From NCBI RefSeq assembly GCF_000744815.1, contig NZ_JQMQ01000005.1:1744055-1808054 (forward strand): a stretch of DNA of 64,000 bases, in the 5' to 3' direction. Every line of letters begins with the position of its first letter. Position 1 is the stretch's first letter. This document shows positions 10,599 through 19,700 of this stretch, piece after piece. A program made the position numbers and the translations under genes. This DNA comes from Phaeacidiphilus oryzae TH49. GTDB taxonomy: Bacteria > Actinomycetota > Actinomycetes > Streptomycetales > Streptomycetaceae. The notes beneath the pieces are model-generated. The model saw only the letters and a list, made by a program, of their open reading frames with translations. It searched no databases and was not told where the DNA came from.

Positions 10599-10619
10599 TT
10601 GCTGACATGCGGTCAGCAA
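10599..10619. promoter_or_regulatory. Perfect inverted repeat (candidate operator)
   Basis: TTGCTGAC (10599-10606), 5-nt spacer, GTCAGCAA (10612-10619): perfect 8-bp arms, 58 bp upstream of the regulator ATG and about 170 bp upstream of the divergent GT2 fusion. Size and placement suit a dimeric helix-turn-helix protein, possibly autoregulation by the adjacent LuxR-type regulator. The binding protein is unknown. Confidence 0.45.
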
Positions 10620-10739
10620 GGCGTCCGAGAACGGCCGGTGATCTCACCCGCCGGCCGAACCGGCGGAGGCGCCTGATCCGGCTCGTGAGGGGGCCGGAAA
10701 AGTATCCCGAGTGCTCGGACGCGGGAGCACTTCGCTCCG

Positions 10740-10745
10740 TATGCT
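10740..10745 (+). promoter_or_regulatory. Possible -10 element (TATGCT) for the GT2 fusion
   Basis: TATGCT fits the actinobacterial TAnnnT -10 pattern and is followed by GGTGTGGGGGATT, 40 bp before the ATG at 10786. No convincing -35 box lies at 17-18 bp, so this is tentative. Confidence 0.3.
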
Positions 10746-10785
10746 GGTGTGGGGGATTCTCAAGCCGTACCAGTGGGGGGAACAC

Positions 10786-13700
10786 ATGGTGCAGCAGGCG
10801 ACGCCTGCCGACGGCGCCGCGGGCGCCGCGAGCCCGGACACGGCAGACCGGGCGGACCCGATCGACACCGGCGAGGCCGCCACGGGGAAGGCGGCCGCCG
10901 AGGGCGCGCCGAGGGCGCCCGAGGCGCCCGGCACGCCGGGCCGCGTCGAGGCGGGAGAGGGCCCGGAGGCGCCCGGAGCCGTCCTGGAGGCGATCCGACT
11001 GACGCTGAGCGTGGTGGTCTGCGCATACACCGAGGACCGGTGGGACGACATCCGCGGCGCCGTCAACTCGCTGCGCGGACAGTACCTCCCACCGGATCAG
11101 ATCCTGCTGGTGGTCGACTACAACGAGGCCCTGCGCCGCCGCGCCGCGGCCGAACTGCGCGGGGTCGAAATCCTGGCCAACGCCGAGCAGAAGGGCCTCT
11201 CCGGCGCCCGCAACACCGGCCTGGCCGCCGCCACCGGGGACGTGGTCGCCTTCGTCGACGACGACGCGGCGGCCGAACGCGACTGGACCGTCCGGCTGCT
11301 GACGGCGTATCAGGACCCGGACGTGATGGCGGTCGGCGGCCGGATCGTGCCGGCCTGGGCGGCCGGGCGGCCGGACTGGTTCCCGCCCGAGTTCGACTGG
11401 GTGGTCGGCTGCACCTACACCGGGATGCCGCAGGAGGCGGCGCCGGTGCGGAACGTGATCGGCGCCAACATGTCCTTCCGCCGCGAACTCCTCGGCGAGC
11501 TGGGCGGGTTCATCCACGGCCTGGGCCGGATCGGCAACCGCCCGCTGGGCTGCGAGGAGACCGAGCTGTGCATCCGGGCCGGTGAGCACCACCCGGACCG
11601 GGTGATCCTCTACCAGCCGGCCGCGGCCGTCCACCACCACGTGCCCGCGGTCCGCGGCACCTGGGGGTACTTCCGCGCCCGGTGCTGGAACGAGGGCCTG
11701 TCCAAGGCGGCCGTCTCCCGGATGCGCGGGCCGCAGCAGGCGCTCGCCTCCGAACGCGCCTACCTGCGGCGGGCCATCCCGCGGGCGATCGGCCAGGCGC
11801 TGCGGCCGGGGCCGGAACGGCGGGCGCTGTCCACCGTCCCGGCGGTGGCGGCCGGGGTGGCGATCACCGCGGCCGGTTACCTCACCGGGCGGCTGCGGCC
11901 GGTGCACTACTCCGGCGAGGCGGGGGCGCGGGCGAGCGGCGGGGGCGGCGCGAACGCCGGGGGCGGACTGAAGTCCGGTGGGGCACGCAATCCGGGAACG
12001 GGCCCTCCGAGACCCTCGGCCGCGGGCAGGCCCGCAGGCAAGACCGCGGGCGCAGGCGCGGGCGCGGCCCACCCGGCGGCGCCGCACGGGGGCGAGTCCG
12101 GGCCCGGCGCCCCGCCCCGCGGCCCCCTGGTGCCCGCGCTGCTGCTGGCACTGCTGGGAACGGCGGTGACACTGTGGCTGCTGGCGCTTCCCCGTACGAA
12201 CATCGACAACCTGGGCGGTTTCGGGCTGACCGACCGGCTGCCGGTGCTCTTCTGGACCTCGCTGGTGCTGCTGTGCACCGGATTCGTGATCTCGCTGCAC
12301 CATCCGCGGCGGCATCTGGGCTGGCCGATCGCCTACACCGTGGCGCTGATCGCCTTCGAACGCGCGACCAGCGCACTGGTCTACCCGACCCTCCTCTACT
12401 CCTGGGCCTGGAAGCACGTCGACATCATCGACCGGCTGGCCGCCAACGGCGGCCACCTCCAGCTCAACAACTCGCTAGGGGAGATGTCCGCCTACGACCA
12501 GTGGGCCGGCTTCTTCTCCGCGAACACCGCGCTGGTCAAGCTGCTCGGGGTGCACGACGCCCTCTCCTACGCCCGCTGGGCCCCGCTGATCTCCAGCCTG
12601 CTGCTGCTCGCCCCGCTGGTGCTGATCTACCGGGTGTTCAGCCGCGACCGGCGGCTGGTGTGGACCGCGGTCTGGATCTTCTACCTGGGCAACTGGGTGG
12701 GCCAGGACTACTTCTCCCCGCAGGCCTACGCGTTCGTCCTCTACCTGGGCGTCCTCGCGGTGGTCTTCCGGCGGATGGCCCGGCCGGCGCGGCTCGGCAA
12801 GCACCACGCCGGCGACTCCGTCCACCCGCTGACCGCCCCCACCCCGCCCCCGCAGGACCGGCGGACGCGGTGGCTGTGGACGCTGCTGCTGCTGGTCCCG
12901 ATCGCCGCGATCTCGGCCGCGCACCAGCTCACCCCGCTGATGCTGGGCGCAGGACTGGCCGGGGTCTCGCTCACCCGGCGGTACCGCAACTGGCCGCTGG
13001 CGGTGATCGCGCTGGCCTTCCCGGTGGTCTGGGACAGCACGGTCGCGCTGCCCTTCGTCAGCATCAACATCAAGCAGATCATCCAGGACTTCGGCGATCT
13101 GATGGCCAACTCCTCGGCCACCACGGGCGCCACGCCCACCGGGACCGGCCAGATCGTCGTCTCCTACCTGGACCGGGGGCTGTCCGCAGGGGTCGCCGTG
13201 CTGGCCGTCGCCGGCGCGCTGCGGCATCCGGCGCTGCGCCGGACCGCGCTGCCGCTGATGCTGATCGGCGCGACCGCGCTGCCGATGCTCGTCGCCAACA
13301 ACTACGGCGGCGAGATGATCTTCCGGGTGTTCCTCTTCACCCTGCCGGCGCTGGCCTTCTTCGGCGCGGCCGCCCTGCAGCCCCGGCCGCACCAGGTGCA
13401 GCTGCCCACGCCGGTCGGGCAGGGCTCCCGGTTCGCGCTGCCTGCGGCCCGGCCGAGCCTGCGGGCGGCGGCGATGATCCTGCCGGCCCTGCTGGTCCTC
13501 GGCGGGGCCTTCGTCCCCAGCTACTTCGGCAAGGACGCGCTCAACTACTACCCGCCGGGCGAGATCCAGCTGGTGCAGAAGCTCTGGCGGATCGCGCCGA
13601 CCGGGGCGTACATCGTCGCCGGGGACAGCGACTTCCCGGACGCCAACCGGCGGTACGCGACCTCTCCGCACTACTGGATCGACGAGGACACCCCGGCGGC

Positions 13701-13971
13701 GGTCAAGCAGCTGATGGCCGACCCGCAGAAGCAGCTGGCGCACGACTTCGCCTGGGTGGACCCGAAGACCGGCGGGTACCTGATCATCACCCGGTCCCAG
13801 TACAACGACGCCGAGTTGGCGGGGCTGCTGCCGGCCGGCGGGCTCAAGCGGATCGAACGGGCCGCGGAGAGCTCCCCGCGGTTCCGGGTGGTCGCCCGGA
13901 ACCAGTACGGGGTCGTCTTCCGGTACGTACCGCCGAGCACCGCGCCGGCGAAGCCGAAGGGGGTGCGGTGA
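10786..13971 (+). CDS. Bifunctional GT2 glycosyltransferase fused to a polytopic membrane domain
   Basis: 1,061 aa; ATG 10786 is chosen for the GGGGGG purine run directly upstream. Residues 1-70 are Ala/Pro/Gly-rich. A GT2 domain follows (about 72-340): LSVVVCAYTEDRWDD, GLSGARNTGLAAATGD, metal/nucleotide site VAFVDDDAAAE near 158, and acceptor-side CEETELCIRAG near 256. A hydrophobic segment near 350 and a Gly/Ala-rich linker (about 378-445) lead to a membrane domain with roughly a dozen transmembrane helices (about 446-920), including the loop SPQAYAFVLYLG and the charged motif NNYGGEMIFRVFLF. A soluble C-terminal tail contains ATSPHYWIDEDTPAA. This suggests a cytoplasmic transferase joined to a GT-C-like or transporter-like unit for surface glycan synthesis. 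The next gene overlaps by 1 bp. Family assignment of the membrane half is uncertain. Confidence 0.82.
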   Translation: MVQQATPADGAAGAASPDTADRADPIDTGEAATGKAAAEGAPRAPEAPGTPGRVEAGEGPEAPGAVLEAIRLTLSVVVCAYTEDRWDDIRGAVNSLRGQYLPPDQILLVVDYNEALRRRAAAELRGVEILANAEQKGLSGARNTGLAAATGDVVAFVDDDAAAERDWTVRLLTAYQDPDVMAVGGRIVPAWAAGRPDWFPPEFDWVVGCTYTGMPQEAAPVRNVIGANMSFRRELLGELGGFIHGLGRIGNRPLGCEETELCIRAGEHHPDRVILYQPAAAVHHHVPAVRGTWGYFRARCWNEGLSKAAVSRMRGPQQALASERAYLRRAIPRAIGQALRPGPERRALSTVPAVAAGVAITAAGYLTGRLRPVHYSGEAGARASGGGGANAGGGLKSGGARNPGTGPPRPSAAGRPAGKTAGAGAGAAHPAAPHGGESGPGAPPRGPLVPALLLALLGTAVTLWLLALPRTNIDNLGGFGLTDRLPVLFWTSLVLLCTGFVISLHHPRRHLGWPIAYTVALIAFERATSALVYPTLLYSWAWKHVDIIDRLAANGGHLQLNNSLGEMSAYDQWAGFFSANTALVKLLGVHDALSYARWAPLISSLLLLAPLVLIYRVFSRDRRLVWTAVWIFYLGNWVGQDYFSPQAYAFVLYLGVLAVVFRRMARPARLGKHHAGDSVHPLTAPTPPPQDRRTRWLWTLLLLVPIAAISAAHQLTPLMLGAGLAGVSLTRRYRNWPLAVIALAFPVVWDSTVALPFVSINIKQIIQDFGDLMANSSATTGATPTGTGQIVVSYLDRGLSAGVAVLAVAGALRHPALRRTALPLMLIGATALPMLVANNYGGEMIFRVFLFTLPALAFFGAAALQPRPHQVQLPTPVGQGSRFALPAARPSLRAAAMILPALLVLGGAFVPSYFGKDALNYYPPGEIQLVQKLWRIAPTGAYIVAGDSDFPDANRRYATSPHYWIDEDTPAAVKQLMADPQKQLAHDFAWVDPKTGGYLIITRSQYNDAELAGLLPAGGLKRIERAAESSPRFRVVARNQYGVVFRYVPPSTAPAKPKGVR

Positions 13972-14351
13972 TGAACCGCTGGTCCACGCCCTCGCCCAGC
14001 GCCCGGCTGCTGCTGGCCGCGACCGGGTGGCTGACCGTGCTGGCCGCGACCGAGCTGCCGGCGAACTCGGCGCCGCGGCTGGCCGTGGTCGGGCTGTACC
14101 TCTTCCTCGGGCCTGGCGCGGCGCTGCAACTGCCGTTGCGGCCCGCGCTGATGGGCGGGCGGCGGATCGTCGAGCGCCGGGAGACCCGGCTGGAGAGCTG
14201 GATGCTGGCGGCCATGCTGAGCATCTCGGCGCTGGTGCTGGTCGCCGTGGGGCTGATGATGGCCGGCGGGTTCTCCGCGCTGACGACGCTGGTGGTCCTG
14301 GCGATCATCACCACGGTGGGCGCGCTGCTGCCGTCCGTGCGGGCCGGATAG
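13971..14351 (+). CDS. Small integral membrane protein, unknown function
   Basis: 126 aa, starting in a TGATG overlap with the GT2-membrane fusion and therefore translationally coupled. Four hydrophobic segments are visible: LLLAATGWLTVLAATEL, AVVGLYLFLGPGAALQL, MLAAMLSISALVLVAVGL and TTLVVLAIITTVGALL. A short charged loop IVERRETRLESW separates the second and third. No catalytic motif is apparent. Coupling to the fusion suggests an accessory membrane subunit, but this is inference. A strong hairpin terminator follows 24 bp after the stop. Confidence 0.75.
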   Translation: MNRWSTPSPSARLLLAATGWLTVLAATELPANSAPRLAVVGLYLFLGPGAALQLPLRPALMGGRRIVERRETRLESWMLAAMLSISALVLVAVGLMMAGGFSALTTLVVLAIITTVGALLPSVRAG

Positions 14352-14374
14352 CACGCGGCGGTGGGGATCGGCGG

Positions 14375-14400
14375 GCGGGGGCGTCCGAAGACGCCCCCGC
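14375..14400. terminator. Bidirectional hairpin terminator
   Basis: Perfect 11-bp stem GCGGGGGCGTC/GACGCCCCCGC closed by the tetraloop CGAA, between the convergent ends of the small membrane protein gene (+) and the deacetylase gene (-). No U-tract, as is common in actinobacteria. Confidence 0.85.
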
Positions 14401-14411
14401 GCCGCCCCGCA

Positions 14412-15263
14412 CTACCCGCGCCGCCCCCGCAACCCCCGCGCCCCGCGCCGGTACAGCGCGAAGCCCTTCGTCAGCGTGCGCGCCCGCGCGTACTCCCGGG
14501 CGATCCCCTCGCCGGAGGCGACCGCGCGGAACGCGGCCTCGGTGGTGGACGGCCCGACGGTCAACCGCGCCAGCGCGTACGGGCTCTGCCGGCCCGGCGC
14601 GGCCAGCGCGTTCGCCACCGCGCACGCGCCCTCGTAACCCGCCGCTCGCACCACCTCGCGCACCCGCGCGTCCGAGTAGCCGAACGGGTACCCGAAGGTC
14701 CCCGGCTCGGTACCGGCCCACTCGGCCAGCAGATCGCGGTTGCGGAGCACCTCGTCCCGCAGCCGCTCCGGCCGCAGCCGGTCCAGCTGCGGATGGCTGT
14801 GGCTGTGGCCGCCGATCTCGACGTCCTCGGCCGCGCACTCGGCGAGTTGGCCCCGGCTGAGCATCGGCGCCAGCGGCCGCCCGGCCGCCGCCGGGCCGGC
14901 GTCCGCCAGCCAGCCGGTGGTCACGTACAGCGTGGCCGGCACCCGGTAGCCGGTCAGCATCGGCAGCACCGTGTCGTGGAAGTCCCGGTAGCCGTCGTCG
15001 AAGGTCAGCACCACGGGCCTGGACGGCAGTGCGGACTTCTCCCGGCGCGAGCACGCCCGCCAGTGCCGGACCAGCCGCCGCATGGTGACGGCGTGGAGGC
15101 CCAGCTCCTCCAGGATCTCCAGCTGGCGGGCGAAGGCTCCCACCGGCACGGACAGCGCCCTGGTCCCGCGGGTGGGCCGGTCGTTGACCGAGTGGTACAT
15201 CAGCACCGGCACCGTCCGCGGTTCCACCCCGGTCCCGGACTCCTCGATCCTGGGCTGCTTCAC
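14412..15263 (-). CDS. Polysaccharide deacetylase (NodB/CE4 domain)
   Basis: 283 aa from GTG 15263, which overlaps the upstream GT2 stop as GTGA and has GGAGGG just before it. CE4 landmarks: MT1 LTFDDGYRDFHDTVLPML with the metal-binding Asp pair, MT2 IGGHSHSHPQLD with the metal histidines, then FGYPFGYSDARVREVV and AVANALAAPGRQSPYALARL. There is no signal peptide or membrane segment, so it may act on a cytoplasmic lipid-linked intermediate or leave the cell by another route. Predicted to remove N- or O-acetyl groups from a glycan. It is paired with a GT2 gene in one transcript. Confidence 0.9.
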   Translation of the reverse strand: MKQPRIEESGTGVEPRTVPVLMYHSVNDRPTRGTRALSVPVGAFARQLEILEELGLHAVTMRRLVRHWRACSRREKSALPSRPVVLTFDDGYRDFHDTVLPMLTGYRVPATLYVTTGWLADAGPAAAGRPLAPMLSRGQLAECAAEDVEIGGHSHSHPQLDRLRPERLRDEVLRNRDLLAEWAGTEPGTFGYPFGYSDARVREVVRAAGYEGACAVANALAAPGRQSPYALARLTVGPSTTEAAFRAVASGEGIAREYARARTLTKGFALYRRGARGLRGRRG

Positions 15264-16393
15264 CTGGCTCCCTCCGTCTCCGCGCGGCTCCCGCTCCGCG
15301 CGGAGATCGCGCCCGCCCCGTAGCCGGCCACCGTGACCAGGAAGCCGGCCACGATCGCCCCGGCCATCGCCGCCCCGGACAGGTCCCCGCGGGCGGCCCG
15401 GCCGAGTCCGCGCAGGACGCCCAGCGGCAGCGTCCGGGTCACGTACTGCCGCTCGGTGGAGAGGCCCGCCGCCGCTCCGACGTGACCGGCCACCGCCGCC
15501 TTCGAGAGCCCCTCCGCCCAGCAGCGGCGCACCAGGTACCCGAACCGCTCGCGCTCCAGCGGCACCTTGTGGTGGATCACCGCGCGGTCCTCGAAGAGGA
15601 AGACCGCCGCCGGGTCGATCTGCTGCATCCGGATGCACAGCTCGGTCTCCTCGCCGCCGAGCGGGCGGACCGCCCGCCGCCGGACCAGCCCCAGCCCGCG
15701 CCGCGGGGCGGAACGATTCGTCCCGGCGCGGTCCGTGCGCGGGCGCGCCCCCGCGCCCGCGTCCGCTCCCCGTCCGAGACCGGTGTCGAATCCGCCGACC
15801 TCGACCAGCGCCGACCGCCGGAACGAGGCATTGCCGCCGAGGACGTTGCGCACCCGGGCGGAGCCGGTCGGCATCCCCCGGTACGAGGCACCGTGCACCC
15901 AGTCGAACTCCTCCGGGTACCAGTTCGGGCGCCGCCCGGACTGCCAGGCCGGCACCGTGCGCCCGCCGACACCGCGGACCTCGGGACCGGTGTAGCTGTC
16001 CGCGAACCAGCTCAGCCAGTCCTCGCAGGCCACCGCGTCGTCGTCGAGAAATGCGATGATCTCTCCGCGCGCCTCGGCAATTCCGGTATTACGGGCTCCC
16101 GAAAGCCCGCGTTCGAATCTACTGGCGATCACCCGCACTTCCGGCAGATCGCCGGAAGGTTCCTGCGGGCCTGAAGTGGCCGGCGGTTCGGTTTTCCGGT
16201 CCTCTACAGGAGGGCCACAGTCCGTCAACTCCGCGCGCAACCTCTCGAAGAGCACGGGATTGTGGTCCACCACCACCAGCACCTCGAGCGGTGCCACCTT
16301 CTGCCGCCTGGCCGATCGGACCGCCGCGAGCAGGTCTTCCCACCGTTCCTCGGTGTAACCGCACACGACGACAGAGACGCTTGCTCTCCCCAT
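15260..16393 (-). CDS. GT2 family glycosyltransferase
   Basis: 377 aa. N-terminal VSVVVCGYTEERWEDLL, then FERGLSGARNTGIAEARGE, the metal site IAFLDDDAVACEDW, FDWVHGASYRGMP and GGEETELCIRMQ. A hydrophobic stretch near the C terminus (GAIVAGFLVTVAGYGAGA) may anchor it to the membrane. It is clearly paralogous to the GT2 half of the 10786-13971 fusion, sharing VVVC.YTE.RW, GLSGARNTG, FDWV and EETELCIR in order. It differs by an Arg-rich insert of roughly 30 residues just before GGEETELC, and an acidic/Pro-rich insert near residue 60. The ATG at 16393 is followed downstream by the coupled deacetylase. It probably adds a sugar to a surface polymer; donor unknown. Confidence 0.88.
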   Translation of the reverse strand: MGRASVSVVVCGYTEERWEDLLAAVRSARRQKVAPLEVLVVVDHNPVLFERLRAELTDCGPPVEDRKTEPPATSGPQEPSGDLPEVRVIASRFERGLSGARNTGIAEARGEIIAFLDDDAVACEDWLSWFADSYTGPEVRGVGGRTVPAWQSGRRPNWYPEEFDWVHGASYRGMPTGSARVRNVLGGNASFRRSALVEVGGFDTGLGRGADAGAGARPRTDRAGTNRSAPRRGLGLVRRRAVRPLGGEETELCIRMQQIDPAAVFLFEDRAVIHHKVPLERERFGYLVRRCWAEGLSKAAVAGHVGAAAGLSTERQYVTRTLPLGVLRGLGRAARGDLSGAAMAGAIVAGFLVTVAGYGAGAISARSGSRAETEGAR

Positions 16394-16752
16394 CGGTTGA
16401 CCCCCCTCTTAACCCCCTGTGTCCAAGGTACGAATCCGGCCATGGAACTGACAACCCATCACCCGATCGAGCGTTCCTTCTCGCCCCGGACTCCCCTGGC
16501 AAAAAGGTAGTCTAGAAAGTTGACGGGAGATGAACTTCCAACGGAGAGTGAGGGGCCCGCCGCAGGGGGGGACGGCAGCGGCGGGACGAACACAGGGCGC
16601 GCGGTTCGCTACTTCCGGAACCGATCGCACCGGAAGCACCCGCCGTCCGCTGGGGGAAGTCCGCGAGGGGTGGGGTGTTCCGCACCCGCCCGGCCACCGA
16701 ACGGTCGGCACGGAGTAGTTGAGGCACAGGATGCCCGGGGGGGCTCACACAG
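16394..16752. other. Divergent intergenic region with inverted repeat
   Basis: 359 bp separating the GT2 gene (-) from the PRTase-kinase-HAD gene (+), so promoters for both should lie here. It includes a less GC-rich tract around 16498-16530 (GGCAAAAAGGTAGTCTAG). A perfect 7-bp inverted repeat CTTCCGG (16612-16618)/CCGGAAG (16630-16636) with an 11-nt spacer could be an operator. No coding frame here resembles a protein. Confidence 0.5.
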
Positions 16753-19700
16753 ATGACCAATGCGCCGTTGATGCCTGCGACCACAGAGGCGGAGGCTCCC
16801 GTGCCGTCGCCGGTACCGCTGGATCCGCTGATGGACGCGCGGGAGCTGCTCGCGCCCCTGCCCGCCGCGGTCGCCGACGGGCGGCTGCTGGACGCCTATC
16901 TGCTGGCCGCCGGAGCGCTCCAGGTCGGCGAGGACGTCGTCGAGGGCAGCGGCTGGCGGACCAGGCGGCTCCAGGACCACTTCGAGGGCCGGGTGCGGAA
17001 GAGCGCCGAGGGCGCCGGCGGCGCGAAGAGCGGCGGGGCCGCCCGCGGCCTGCCCGCCCAGGCGCTGGCGCTCCCCCTCTCGGCCTCCCGCCGGGTGCTG
17101 GACGGCTGGACGGAGGCGGCGCTGCGCGCCGACCCGGACCGCCGGGCGCTGCGCGGCTGGTGCGCCGCCGTCTCGGTGCTCACCGGCGAGCTGGCCGACC
17201 TGCTGGTCCGGGACGACTGGGCGCGCGAGGACTGGGCCCGCGGCGAGGGGGCGCACGGCGAGGGGACGCGCGGCGACGGCGCCCGCGACGAGGGGGCGCC
17301 CGCGCCCAGCGGGGTCGTCGACCTGACCGAGGTCCAGGACCGCCGCCGGCTGCTGCGCTCGGCCCGCGCGCTGGCCGACTCCCTGGACCGGCTGCCGGCC
17401 GGGGCCGCGCGGCTGCTGGAGGGCGAGATCGTGCGGCAGCCGTCCTGCTTCCGCAGCTTCGACCTCCACCCCGCGGACGCGGTGGAACTGGTCCGCCGGT
17501 TCGCCGACCGGCATCCGGGGCGCGAGCGCCGGCTGCTGGTCGTCGGCGTCCGCACCTCGGGCAGCTATCTCGCGCCCCTGGCCGGCGCCGCGCTGCGCCG
17601 GCTCGGCTACCGGGACGTCACGGTGGCCACCTCGCGGCCGCGCGCGGCCCTGCTGCCCGGCCGGGCGCCGCTGGTCCGCTCGGTGGCGGCGGCGGGCGGC
17701 GCCGTACTGCTGCTGGACGATCCGCCGGTGACCGGCAACGCGGTGGCCACCGTGGCCCGCCGGGCCGAGGAGGCGGGCTTCCCCGCCGACTCCGTCGTCC
17801 CGCTGCTGCCCGTCTTCGGCGACGAGGGCGCGCTTCCCGCGCCGCTGGCCGGGTATCCGTGCGTGCTGCTGCCCGGCCAGGACTGGGAGGTACGGACCCG
17901 ACTGCGGTCCAAGGCGCTGGGCGACGCGGTCGCCGCGCTGCTGCCGCCCGGGGAGCGGGTGCTGGCCGCGACCGCGGGCCCGCAGGGCGAGTTGACCCGG
18001 TGGCGGCATCTCTCGGTGCCGCTGGACGTGCGGGTGGAGGAGCGGTCGCGCCGATCCGGGGGCGCGGGCGGCTCGGGCGGCGGCCCAGGCGGTGCGGGCG
18101 GCTCGGGCGGCTCCTCGGTACGGGTCGAGCACCTGGTGGCGGAGTGGTCGGGTGTAGGCCATCTCGGGCGCCAGGCGGCCGAGTTGGCGGCCGAGCTGGC
18201 GGGGCTCGTGCCGCGGGTGCTGGGCTTCGCCGACGGCGTGCTGCTGCGCGAGCGGCTGCCGCAGGAGCCCGGGCCCGAGGGCTTCCGCGCGCGGGAGCTC
18301 GCCGCGGAGGAGCCGCCGGCGGAGAGCTCGGCCGACACCGCGCCGGCCGAACGGCCGCCCACGGAGCTCTCGTCGGCGGACATCCCGCCGGCCGATCTTC
18401 CGCCGGCCGCCGCGGTGGCCGGCTATGTGGCCGCGCGGGCCCGGCTGCTGTCCGCGCCGGAGGACCGCAGCCTCCGGCTGGCCGCCCGGCAGCCGGTCTG
18501 GGAGGTCGCCGCCCGGCTGCTGGCGCCCGGTTTCGGCCGACTCGGCGGCGCCGCGCGCTCACTGCTGCTGGACCGCGAGGCGCAGCGGCTGCTGGCCGCC
18601 GACGGCACGGCATGCCTGGTGGACGGGCAGATGGCGGACCCCCGGCTGTGGTCGAGGGACGGCCGCGGCGGCTGGCGGAAGACCCGCTGGGCCGACGGCT
18701 CGTTCAGCAACCTCGACCTGGCCAGCTACGACCCCCTCTACGACCTGGCCGGGGCGGCCCTCAACACGCCCGACGGCGGGCGCGAACTCCTCGCCGCCTA
18801 CGCCGAGTCGACCGGTCGCCCGGTCGATCCGGGGCGCTGGTGCCTGCTGGTGCTGGTGCAGGGGTGGAACGCGGTCCGGCTGGCCGGATCCGGTGCGCTG
18901 GACGCCTCGGCCGCGCGCCGCGCCCGGCGGGCGCAGGCCCGGGCCGTGCAGGAGTTCCTGGCCGCGATGTACCTGGCCGACCTGCCGGACCTGCCGGACC
19001 GGCCGCCGGGCCCGGGCGGCGGCAGCGGCGGTTTCTGCGTCCTGGACGTGGACGGCGTGCTGGAGCACGACGTCCTCGGCTTCCCGGCCTCCTCCCCGCT
19101 CGGCGCGCTGGCGCTGCGCGCCCTCCGCGCCCACGGCCACCGGGTGCTGCTGGCCACCGGCCGCTCGGCCCCCGAGGTCGCCGACCGCTGCGCCGCGTAC
19201 GGGATCGACGGCGGAGTGGCCGAGTACGGCGCCGCCGCAGTGACGCCGTCAGGGATCACCGCGCTGGAGGGGGGCGGCGGGGAGCACGGCGGCCACCGCC
19301 GGGAGCGCCTGCGCGCCCGGCTGCGCGCCGCCGTGCCGCAAGTGGCCTTCGACCCCCTCTACCGGTCCTGCGTCCGGGCCTCGCTGCGCGGCCGGGGGCT
19401 GCCCGAGGAGGTGGTCCGGTCGGTGCTCGCCGACAGCGAGTTCGGCGAGTGGTTCACGGTCGTCCGCGGGGACGCCCAGACCGACTTCCTGCCGCGCGGG
19501 GTGGGGAAGACCACCGGACTCCAGGGGTTGCTGGAACGGCTCGGCGCGGACCGGGACACCGTGCCGCTGCTGGCGGTCGGCGACGGCGTGGCGGACGTCC
19601 CGATGCTGCGGCTGGCCCGGCTCGGCCTCGCCCCCGGCAACGCCGAGGCGGCCGTGCGCCGGGCCGGGATCACCCGGCTGCGACGGCAGTACCAGGCCGG

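Noticed and set aside
7469-11002. 1,177-codon open frame antisense to the LuxR regulator
   Set aside because: Repetitive Gly/Arg/Ala/Val composition with no domain pattern; the minus-strand frame has clear NTPase and HTH motifs.
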